Assembly: GCA_947179485.1 (NCBI GenBank)
Contig: CAMXBY010000055.1
Coordinates: 124,001-188,000, forward strand
Source of the DNA: Allacma fusca
Lineage: Eukaryota; Arthropoda; Collembola; Symphypleona; Sminthuridae
Direction: 5' to 3'
DNA: 64,000 bases
In this document: piece after piece, positions 13,901 to 23,700 of the stretch
Layout: every line of letters starts with the position of its first letter
Numbering within the stretch: position 1 is the first letter of the stretch
Position numbers and translations under genes: made by a program
The notes under the pieces: model-generated
Database searches by the model: none
The model's input: only the letters and a program-made list of their open reading frames with translations
Told to the model about the DNA's origin: nothing

Positions 13901-16900
13901 CTAGTAAGTAATAGCACGTGTTTCCAAAGAAAAATATGGACTGCCGTCGAAGTTTAGTAAATTAAATAATTTTTAATGAGTAATTACGTCATCTCCTAAA
14001 TGAGCTAAAAAGCAAAAATATGTGAGTTAGTATCTGATATTATGCGGACAATTTGAAAAAGACAATTTGAATGAGGAAATATTTTGCTTTTGTCAAACCT
14101 GACCTTTGTAAAAATATTTCGGCATAACTCTTGCTGCAAATGTTCATTTCATGCAATTCCTCTGAGTTCAAAACCTTGAAAAAATTGAGACCTTTGGAGT
14201 TTCAAATTTAAACTTTAATTTAATCAGTTATTTACCATTTTTTTGTAAACCCGTTCATGGTATTTTTAATAATTGTACACCCAAGAAACGAATCTTGGCC
14301 AACAAATTTTTGAATGGGTAAGTACGGTAATTCGAAACTAAGCATACATAAATCCAGTGACATAAAACTACATGTTTTTAAAATATTTTACATAATAGGG
14401 CAATATAAGATTATAGCGTAGGATAGGAATACAATTTTCCTTGCATGAAATATGAAAAACGAATCGATTTAAACTAAATTCTCAAATACTAAACTCAAAT
14501 ATTTTCGGTTACAAAAATGTAGTTGTTTTCAAAAGTTTCAAACTTTAAGGAATTTTAGCTTTGCGTTTACTTTCCAAGGAATTTGAGGAAACTTTCTCTG
14601 TGCTTTTGAATTGCAACGTAGAGCTGAAGAGCATACGATATATATTTTTAAATCAGATTTTCCTTAATCGTTTCCTGTAGGTTAACTTCCCAATTATGAC
14701 TCTTCCCATCATCTTTCACATTCATAACATAAGATTAACGTCTCCATTTCTGATTTTCCTTTCAGTGGTTAATTGAGTTACATGTTTTCCAATTCCTGTT
14801 TCCGTACCGTTGTGTAGTATTGGCCAATTCGATTTTCCACAACTTATGGATCCACTGTAGTATTACATCTCCGTTAGGACGTGACAAATGTATTTTCCTT
14901 TCTTTTTTATCTCTCTCTTTTTTACCTTGCGACCGACTATCTATAATCACATGAGTTGCAACACTGTAAGAAATGTGTTAAGTGGCGTCAAGATATTAAT
15001 TGTTTTTAATTTTCGGTTATTTTTAAATGTTCCTTAATGGCTCAATAGATTGCTAATTTATCAAATCCATTTTTAACTCTCTAAGACATGTTATTCTTAT
15101 ATTATATGAGTTATTATTATATGAAAATTCCACGTCAATTCCTTAATTTTTAATGTGTTTAGAGTTGAAGCTAATTAAAAGTTTTTGGACAAAAAAATAT
15201 CCTCAAATTGCAGTTAAAATTTGGATGCTCCATTCGATAATTTAATTTTTAAAATGTTGAGTCAAATGTTGACACAATATTCATGACAGCCCACAATATT
15301 GCCTACAAAAGAGCGTCCAACCGTATTCTTGAAAAATGTTCCCTAATACTCAGTAATAATTGTTGTAGACCATTGAAAGTCAGACGTTCGTAATAGAATT
15401 GAGTGGCGAAAAAAATCAAATTTTAGAAAATTTGGAAATTGTTCCCTGTTCAAACTGCGAGTGACGTGCGAGTTATTTAGTGAACATAGCGGAAGTTTTA
15501 GTAATTTTTTACGCCAGAGTAAATTTAATAGCATTCAGGTCTCCCTTTTTTGTTGTTTCGTTTATTGTTCAACGCTCAAATAGTTTATTGTTTTTCAAAC
15601 AATCGTGTATTCAAGAAATGAATTTTGGCACACACATTTTTTTATGGGTAATAAGACACGTAAATAGAACGAAAGTCTAAAGTCATAAACATAAAACTAC
15701 ATTTGTTTTTTAAATTTGTTTAAAAAATAGTGGAAAATAAAATTATAGCGTATGTTAGGAGTATAATTTGCCTGGCATGATGTTCAACTAAACAAAATGA
15801 AAAACGAATCAATTTAAGCTTCTTAACTTAGACTTTTAACATAACACATATGTTGAACCCGTATCTGAACGATTATAGCTTTCGAAGCAGCTAAAATTAA
15901 TTGAGGTGGCGTGAAACCTGTAAATCTATAAAGCGTAGATAGGAGTAGACTCAAATGAATCCCCATTAAATGTTCTGCAAATTTAGCTTACCGGAAATAT
16001 CTAAGAACGCCGAACTGTCTATGAAAAGTTGAAGATCAGAAATTCCTTCGCAATTCCTCAGCATCCTTCTCGCTTATGCTCCTGAAGCTGAATTTCTTTA
16101 TACGTCTTGGTGGTGTTCATATTTCTTACAATACAGTCCTATATAATAGCAGCTTACAGAATCTACGAAATGTTTTACAAATTCGGCTCAAAACTGTGTC
16201 TTAAATAAATTGTATTTTGAAAAAAAAAAGATTTGCTTGACATATCTTTACACAGTGAGCTCAAATATTGACCCAGGTGGATCGAGTGAATTCTAGAAAA
16301 TCTGTAATGACATTTGCAACAATCTTTGCGTGAATCAAATATTTTATGAGACATACACCTTAAAGCGGACTTGAGGGTCACAATAATTATGGTCTTGTAT
16401 GTACATTCCATTTAATTTAATTTATACTGTCCATTCTTTCTGAATCTGGATGTGAAGGGTGGGTTCAATTGACAAAGAACATAATCAAAATTGTTTCCTA
16501 CACCTAAAAATGTTTCCTTGACTTCCGTGAATTTCAGCAGGCACCGTAAAATATTCTGAGGGCTTCTCAGGGAAAGCTATGTGGAGAATTTTTACCTTGA
16601 GAATTGTGGCCATGAGCCTTAATCAGAATAAACAAGCTTGAGACAAATATTTAGTCCTAGGGGTCAAATTGAACATCTGGGAAAAATCTAACTTTGTTTC
16701 GTTAGTGACCTCAAAAATTGGAAAATAAACCAACCCCGCAGGAACAGAAAACGTACACTGACCTTAATTCTAATACCACTCTCTCTCTCTCTCAACTAAA
16801 TTTGGGGAACATGTGACACATCAAATATTTATTTCTGCAAGGTTGTCGCATAGTAAATATCTTTGACAAGTTGCGCTTAATTTTAAAAAACCAACACTTT

Positions 16901-17009
16901 TGGGAAAAATGGGTATGTTAATTTTAATAGTTTTGCTCCGAACCCCGAAATGCTTTCATGAAATTGTGTTTACACGGGAACATGTTCATGTAGATTTTGA
17001 TAGGAAATC
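7948..17009 (+). repeat. Degenerate module array, block 2
   Basis: About 9 kb of recurring, heavily diverged modules in the same orientation as block 1; I see no gene. Core motifs like TGGCGTGAAAGC start near 8642, 10477, 11326, 12320, 12656, 14983 and 15907. The order of modules repeats roughly every 4.5-5 kb: the module at ~8,780 recurs at ~13,260; a phrase around ATTATGACTCCTCCCATCA at ~10,199 recurs at ~14,693; the core at 10,477 recurs at 14,983. A short CT microsatellite lies near 16,780-16,795. The paralogous text near 11,775-11,800 preserves the uninterrupted version of the site into which the LTR element later inserted. Confidence 0.7.
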
Positions 17010-17013
17010 AGAA

Positions 17014-17342
17014 TGTCAGGATTGACTTTCCTAATTCTAATTAAATAACTAAAATATAACTAATAGTCTCTGAAATTATGAAAGACTAGACTTGAGACGA
17101 GGATAATCGTAATTATGAGAGCGCACCAAATGTAAAAATAATGTGGAGAGGAGGCTCAAGTGTGGAGCGTTCGAGTTCTTGTGAGAGACCTCCTTTATTC
17201 CTTATAGCCATCGTCCAGCAGGACTCAACCTGAAGTGGAGGATGATTGGAACTCCCAGTTCCAATCACCCCACTTCCCCTTAAATATATATAAGTATGGG
17301 AGTACTTGTACTCCCATAAGGATGTGTGAGACCCCTCTCACA
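17014..17342 (-). repeat. 3' LTR of the Gypsy element
   Basis: This copy appears identical to 34,967-35,295. Read on the minus strand it starts TGTGAGAGG and ends CCTGACA. A TATA-like stretch lies near 17,281-17,295, about 50 bases from the LTR start, so U3 would be very short. A polyadenylation-like AATAAA falls further in, near 17,192-17,197 on the minus strand. Three hairpins follow one another between 17,243 and 17,342 (arms of 11, 11 and 7 bp). Confidence 0.95.
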
Positions 17343-17355
17343 TTTTCCCCCCACC
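17343..17355 (-). other. Polypurine tract
   Basis: Read on the minus strand this is GGTGGGGGGAAAA, directly abutting the start of the 3' LTR. That is where the plus-strand primer of LTR retroelements lies. It fixes the orientation and the LTR boundary. Confidence 0.85.
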
Positions 17356-17596
17356 AGGGGAATGAGTCGACCCCGACTCATGGCGGTGGAGATACAGACA
17401 TGTGCATAAACAGATACAGATATGTAGCAATATACATATAAAGGTAAATATAATCACAAAAAATGGGGCAATGGGCCACTAAAGATTTGAAAACAAACAA
17501 AAATTGGAGGATATAAATCCAAAAAGAATGATAAAGAATTAATATGTTCCCCTCAGATACAAAAGCTACAAAATTCACACATTACAACCTACAGAA

Positions 17597-17941
17597 TTAC
17601 TCAAGATTCAACATGAAATGCGCCCGGTGACGTATAGAGCGTAGACGATGGTAGATTTGACGTAATAAGATTAATTCTGCCCTGCGAGTCTGGACCTGAG
17701 ATAATGAGATGATGAGTGTCTGCAAAGGCAGAAGTTGATCCGCAGGGGGAGAATGAGAAAAGGAAGTTGAATTCCCGGTTTGCCCCGACAAATAGGATCT
17801 TATGAGGTGTATGAATTCATCACATTGGGCTACGCACATAAACCACTGGGTAGTAGTGATGAGATGATTCAAAATGTAGGTCTTGCTCTGGATCATCTCG
17901 ACGTCAGCCTGTGTGAGGTGAGGGGGAGCCGTAGAAGCCAT
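17597..17941 (-). CDS. Small accessory ORF of the Gypsy element (114 aa, unknown)
   Basis: The last ORF before the 3' LTR, 114 residues starting MASTAPPHLTQADVEMIQSK. I do not recognise it. It has no signal peptide, no clear membrane segment and no cysteine pattern. It looks mostly helical, with a leucine-rich C-terminal half and a basic stretch near residues 95-110 (RQIYHRLRSIRHR). The start codon is preceded on the minus strand by a good splice acceptor (TTCCTTATATTTCAG, ending at 17,950), which suggests expression from a spliced RNA. Its position matches that of accessory genes in complex retroelements. That it is a real gene is inferred from the acceptor, the unbroken frame and its place within a young element. 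Confidence 0.55.
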   Translation of the reverse strand: MASTAPPHLTQADVEMIQSKTYILNHLITTTQWFMCVAQCDEFIHLIRSYLSGQTGNSTSFSHSPPADQLLPLQTLIISLSQVQTRRAELILLRQIYHRLRSIRHRAHFMLNLE

Positions 17942-17949
17942 CTGCAGTC

Positions 17950-17964
17950 CTGAAATATAAGGAA
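17950..17964 (-). promoter_or_regulatory. Candidate splice acceptor for the 114-aa ORF
   Basis: On the minus strand a pyrimidine-rich TTCCTTATATTTCAG lies 8 bases upstream of the ATG at 17,941. With the strong donor in the leader (34,541) it could form a subgenomic spliced RNA. This is inferred from sequence only. Confidence 0.5.
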
Positions 17965-18433
17965 AACATAAAATTAATTGACGAATAAATGTAACTAATT
18001 CCCTATAACACCAAAAATTAACACGAGCCCATGAATTACGAATGTGGGAGTAGTAAAAATAATGAAGTATAAGCAGCGGAGATTCGGTGATTTACCTACC
18101 CAAATAAAATACAAATGTTCTCAAATATTAATGAGACTTGGCTGAGAAGTAACTAGATTAATTAGAGTAATAATAACGGGAACAGTAATGTATTGATACA
18201 AGGAGCTGTTGAAGAATGAGACAGTGGAAAGGGAGCAAGGTCTTATATAGGCCCACAAAAATGACCCCATATTAAGTTAAATTATTACAAAGGCAATAAA
18301 CGTTTAGTGATTGTGTCCTAAACGTTAACAGGTTGACACAAAAATAGGAATTAACTTGTAAGAGAAAGAGTTCAAAATGTTCAAGGATGAGGGGAGAGGG
18401 AGAAGGGAGAACAAAGTGACATGAGGAGGATCG

Positions 18434-19516
18434 CTACTTTGGAGCAGAAGGGGAGGCGGAGTTATTTCCAGCAATAGTTAACCCCTGAAATGGATGCTCG
18501 GAAGCCAAGTAGTAGTTGATTCCTAACATGAGAAAACGTTCCTTTAGGAGAGTCAGCTGTGATGGAGGAACGGAGATTCGTCCGTCATACAGGAACGTCC
18601 ATAATAGCTCCAATATGGCTGGATCACAGTCTGGCCAATCCAATGTTGTTATGGGATCTTTATCACGGTCTTGAAAATATATGGCCAGGGCTGTCGAGCT
18701 TGCCACAAGTACAAGCTTGTGGAATAATTTGAAATGTCCATGGGCTGCCGTAATTGTAATCTCTGGTGGTTGGTTACCCATCAAAGTGCGGAATGTAGGG
18801 CCGTTGTACCATGGCTCATTTAGAATAAATTGTGATGAGGGTGTCTGGATGGAGGGAACATCGGAAAATGAAGCAGCGAACAAATCCCGTGGAGATAGGT
18901 GAGAAGCTGCATGTTTCATTTTCGCCAATAATCTCTCAGCCTTAGCGATGTAGACTTGAACTTGCTCCAATTTCTCCTCAGTAGTACCAAGCGATGTTGA
19001 AGATGTGGAGATGTTTTTGGGGCATTTATTTAGTAAATGTTCTTTAGTGGCACAGGAGAAGCAAAAAGTGTCAGGGAGAGTATGAGGCTTCAATGTGAAG
19101 ATTCTGGTTAAAATCAAGAATCTTGGCCATCCCGAATGAGGGGTGTGGTTGCGGAGGTTGTTTAAATCTTGGATCAAAGAGGCCGTAGTATACTCCTCGT
19201 CAATGGACACCGTGGTGCGGGTGTCAAAGATTTTGATTCCCAGCAAATGATGTGAATCAGAGTCTGTTAAGAGTAAATAATACTCAAACCATTCATTCCG
19301 GTAATCGTGGAGAAGAAGCTCTGTGGGAATCAAGGAAACTAGAGTATCTTGAGTTTCTCGGAGAAGTCTTTGGAGTAGGGGGGAATCGGTCGGTGAAAGT
19401 GTATGAGAAAAAACATCCTCCTTCCTAATGCGAGCTTCGATCTGGTCTCGTACGACCCGGTTACCAATTCTGGATGGCAAGATTTTCTTCCCCTTCCATA
19501 AAAGCTGTTGGGCCAT
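18434..19516 (-). CDS. Accessory ORF with CCHC zinc knuckle and BTB/POZ-like domain (360 aa)
   Basis: A 360-residue ORF between pol and the 3' LTR, where other Gypsy elements carry env. There is no signal peptide or membrane anchor, so it is not an envelope. Residues 152-165 form a perfect C-x2-C-x4-H-x4-C zinc knuckle (FCFSCATKEHLLNKC). Residues ~180-203 are charged and helical, possibly coiled coil. Residues ~245-345 follow the BTB/POZ pattern: a strand pair, then FHKLVLVASS (equivalent to the HKxxLAAxS signature), then a DPAILELLWTFLYDGR block matching the family's F-x-x-LL-x-F-LY-x-G pattern, then a helix with LLKERFLMLGI. I infer a nucleic-acid-binding, self-associating nuclear protein. 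The ATG follows a splice acceptor by 9 bases. The BTB call is by eye; an unrelated helical fold is possible. Confidence 0.7.
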   Translation of the reverse strand: MAQQLLWKGKKILPSRIGNRVVRDQIEARIRKEDVFSHTLSPTDSPLLQRLLRETQDTLVSLIPTELLLHDYRNEWFEYYLLLTDSDSHHLLGIKIFDTRTTVSIDEEYTTASLIQDLNNLRNHTPHSGWPRFLILTRIFTLKPHTLPDTFCFSCATKEHLLNKCPKNISTSSTSLGTTEEKLEQVQVYIAKAERLLAKMKHAASHLSPRDLFAASFSDVPSIQTPSSQFILNEPWYNGPTFRTLMGNQPPEITITAAHGHFKLFHKLVLVASSTALAIYFQDRDKDPITTLDWPDCDPAILELLWTFLYDGRISVPPSQLTLLKERFLMLGINYYLASEHPFQGLTIAGNNSASPSAPK

Positions 19517-19525
19517 AATTAATAG

Positions 19526-19541
19526 CTACAAAAGAATTAAC
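19526..19541 (-). promoter_or_regulatory. Candidate splice acceptor for the CCHC-BTB ORF
   Basis: On the minus strand TTAATTCTTTTGTAG, with its AG at 19,526-19,527, lies just upstream of the ATG at 19,516. A pyrimidine-rich tract runs right up to the AG. It fits expression of this ORF from a spliced RNA, as known for env of Gypsy-type elements. Confidence 0.5.
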
Positions 19542-20703
19542 AATTAAATTATGCTTTTGTCAGATCCTCAAAATTACCCCCCAAAGTGTGCACCACTACA
19601 CATCACACTGTATATCGAAGCTGTGTATATTTTGTAAAAATTAACTTACAATATGGGCGGCTGAACCAAACAGATTAAGAACAGATTCAAGGAGGAAGAA
19701 GTCCAAAGGGAATCAATTGATGACAGTAAGACTTATTAGGAGAGCAGAAAGAGACCTTCTAACTGAAGTTGGAGACCACGACTGAGGATGGATTCGAAGA
19801 GTAAGATATGGTTTTAGAACTTTAAGAATTTTGACCCCACAATTATCTCCCAAATGAAATAGCAGAGCTATTGAATAGTTTGAATAATTTGAATTGTAAA
19901 ATAAATTGGAGATAGTATTTGTGGGTCGAAATTATCGTGGTCTCAGAATAGCTGTAGGATTAGGATAATGATTCTAAAGATTTTAACATATTTTAACTGA
20001 AGGGTCCTAACAGCTATTTTTAGGAATGTGGAGGTTAATATTCATATTGGTCTCAGTCTAACTCCCCATAACTTTTAACATGCCCATCACCAACGATTCT
20101 GGACTCTAATCTTTAAGAAATTATGAAGAAAGGTAGGAGGCTATCTTCAAAAGGGAAATATTTGAAAAGGAAAGATAGTGTCAGAATCAAACATCGATTC
20201 TGACTCTTGATTCAGCCGTGTGTATTGGGCCCTAAATATGTGTAAGGAGTATTGGAAAGTGAATGTATAATTTGTGTGTGTTGTCTTATCACATTTAAAT
20301 TTTAAATATTCCTACGATGGTATTTTACCCTCAATTGAACTATCTCAAAAGTACCATTTGTCTTGGCAATTATTTAGCATACATTTAATTATTCCCTGTA
20401 GTGTTATTCAGGAATTTTGGGATAAGGATTTGAGAGTAAGGAAAGTTTAATTTATTCCTCAGTCAACCTCTTAATAATATTCATAAAATGTCATTATTTA
20501 TCCTGCATATAATGTCCAAGCTCCATTCCCTGATATTCTGATTCCTCTACTCCTTCAAAAACAACACAATTAATTACCTCAATTACTTGTGTAAGTGACC
20601 ACCGAATCTCCGATTACCATACCATAAACCTGAGTAGTATTTTAACTGGCATATAAATAAATAAAGAACCAGGTGATACTCATAAAGGGTTTACCACCCC
20701 TTC
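19542..20703 (-). other. Non-coding spacer between pol and the accessory ORFs
   Basis: About 1.2 kb of AT-rich sequence inside the retroelement, after the end of the pol extension. I see no ORF of note and no recognisable signal apart from the acceptor at its far end. Confidence 0.5.
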
Positions 20704-23700
20704 TTATTTCCTTCTCTTTTCCCGAAAGTCAGGGGCTTGATGAGGGACAGTTTGCGTCCTCTGTCGGCCACCACGCCTAAGCTCCGCGGGCCTAACTTCG
20801 GAGGATTGAGGGCTCCCTCTATAATTCCTATGTGCTACAGCTGTAGCAGCAGGACGGGCTGGAATTAAATTTAATTCCATGTCGGAATCTGATGATGCAT
20901 GTTTTTTCTTTTTGCGACCCTTTCCAGAACGTTTGAACCCACTAGAGACTAGAGATGGATCGTGAGAAGTCGTGGTAGACTTGGAAGTTTCCTCATGATG
21001 CCCCTTTATTTGAGCGTCCGTGGGAGTTGGGCAACTTCTGGAGCTCTTCTTAAATTCAGGAGGTGGAGTCTCGGCTATGGTCCTTGGAGGATTTTTAACA
21101 AACCCTGGGCCAACAGTAGGAAGTCCACTCTTCCAAGGATTGGACTCCGCTGTCCTTCCCCCCGGCAATGGGCATTGACCGCCTCGGTCAATGGAAGGAT
21201 TGATTGGTCCATCAGTAGGGAAATGCTGTATAAGAGGAAAAATATTATTATTTGTACTTTTTAATAAAGTATTTGTACCCTCTACCGCTGGCATCAAAAT
21301 TTTATGTGAAGCCGTTAAAGAGGAGTCAGAGGGAGTCAATGTTGGACTAGTAATGTTAGTCCGTGATTGAGTAAATGTAGGGCTAGTTATGGTAACCCTA
21401 TTTGGACTTACATCTTGAGCGTAAGTCTTAATTAAATTATTATTTACAGGACTGATTTCAGTAGGAATCAGCGTAGATTTAGTATTTAGTACTTCAGAGG
21501 TACTAATAAATGAAGAAGCACCTGCATGGAACTCAGGTGGCTCGGTGGAATGTGTAACAGAATCATGATCTGTTGTAACGGAACAAACTGGTGATTGGGA
21601 GGATTTGCCAGTATTTAAAGTATTAGCATATGGACTTACAACCTTAGCGTAAGTCATAACGGGAGAAGCGGACTTAAGAGTCGCTGTGACAGGACTTAAT
21701 TTAATATTAATAGTATGGGCGGTTTTAACAACCTCTGATACAGGGCTAACTGCCTGTGCGTATGTTTTAACAGGGCTGGAAGATACTATGTTCGCCAGAA
21801 TGGGTTTTGACAACTGACTATGAGACTTAATTGGTTCGAAAGTCTCAGTAATATTACTGGCTAAATTAATGTTAACAGCTTTAAGTGCTGTACTAGGACT
21901 GACAACTTGAGCGTAAGTTTTGACTGGCGTCAGTGGTATAGGGACAGTGTGTACTGTCGGCCGGTTAACCTGATTGAGGCTATTGACTAATTGACCTGAG
22001 TTTAAGTTTTTATCGGGACTTAAGAGGTTGTGAAACGTCCCGGGTGTACTTAAAAGTACAGGGGCACTCTTATTTAAATTAACAGGTTGTTGGGAGGAAA
22101 TACTGGAGGCATTAGAGGCGGAGCGACTGAGAATGTCCGCATAAGAAATGCCTTTGACTACTAAAGAACCTGCACTTTTATCGGGAGGAGTCTTAATGGG
22201 CGGGACTACAAATTCAGGACCTTGGAAAATGTTACAAGTCAACCTTTTTGGAATTGACTGAGAGGATTGATCCGTATCAGACCCTGGTGATTCTCGAAAT
22301 CTTTTACGAATCTTAATTTGAGACTTTTGCAATTGAACTGAGTCCCTAGACTCCGAAATTCGAGTAGGAGTGACAGTCATATTTGTGTTGACTCGGGCTG
22401 GCATATTTCCTTCGATGGATGGGAGATCTTGGCGAGGTAATCTGTGAGGTGTCCAATCCATCTTGGGAGGAGTAATAAACGAATCTACGTTTGTTTCGCC
22501 TGAGTCAACAAAAACCTTTGGGACTGTCAGAGTGTCGGTAGGGCTCTGACGATTTACTGGGGATTTACCTACATCTGGAATAATAGGAGAGACATTTATT
22601 TCAGAGCTTTGACTTTGAGCATTAGTGTTAGATAAATTTAAAATATCCTGCGTAGAGGAATGAAATACGCGTGTCCCAGAGGTTGCGGGTAACACTTCAG
22701 GTGAGGATGCAGGTGTAACTAGCTCATTCTCCGAGCCTACGGCGGATGTGAAGAAGTCCACAGTGGAATTGTAAGTACATCTCTCAGAGATGGTGGATAG
22801 TGTAGGAGTATCCACTTTATTGGAAGGACATGTTGAATCCAATGGCTGAAGAAATTCCTCCGGAATTGGTATTACTTGTGGTTTCTGTAATAGTATGACG
22901 TCAGCAGACTCCGGACTTGTAGGGATAATTTTGTAATCCACACTAGCAGGCTGTGGTGTCATATCTAAGGAAACGGAATTAAAGTTTTCAATTAAATTTG
23001 AGCATAAATTAGATGTAAACTCAGCACTAGTGTCAAGTGTAGATGCTTCCATTGCGGGATCAAACGGAGAATAAATCTGCGAATTAATTATTGACGATAA
23101 ATTCTCAAGAGAATTTTCGTCGAAATCACTCAGCCTAGCGGTTTTGGGGCAAGCTGGGGTTACGAACGTAAAGGAGTCAGATGGTGACGTAATTACAATA
23201 TGGGGACCGGGAGATGAAACCATAAGTTCCGGTACTGTTAATTCCGGAGGACAAGGAAATATTGGATCATTACCTTGTACCTGTGAATTAACGGTGATCA
23301 CCTCTGACTTTGGAGGGGACAAGAATGGATTGGGCAATATCGATGAGAGTTCGATACTCTCAGAACTAGTAGAAGGTGAAATGACTTCCACGGTGGGTAT
23401 TTGAAAATTAGTACCAGTTAATGTACTACAATCCGTATTGGTCAAAATCTTTTCCGCCTCAATATAGTGTACTATTAGGGGCAAAGCATCTCGAGATTGC
23501 TCACAATTAGCAGATTCTAAGGATTCCTGTTCATTAATTATAGGAGTACGGATACAAATGGGAGTTGGTGAAATACTTTTACTCTCTATGTTTTGTATAG
23601 GAATGGGCGGAGTGTCTCGAGACCTCTCAGATATTACGGGAGTTAAAGATTCTAGCTCATTAACTATTGGAGTAGGGATACTAATGACAGTAGGAGAGAT

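Noticed and set aside
18434-19516. Envelope gene at the env position of the Gypsy element
   Set aside because: No signal peptide, furin-like site, fusion peptide or membrane anchor; instead a zinc knuckle and a BTB-like region.
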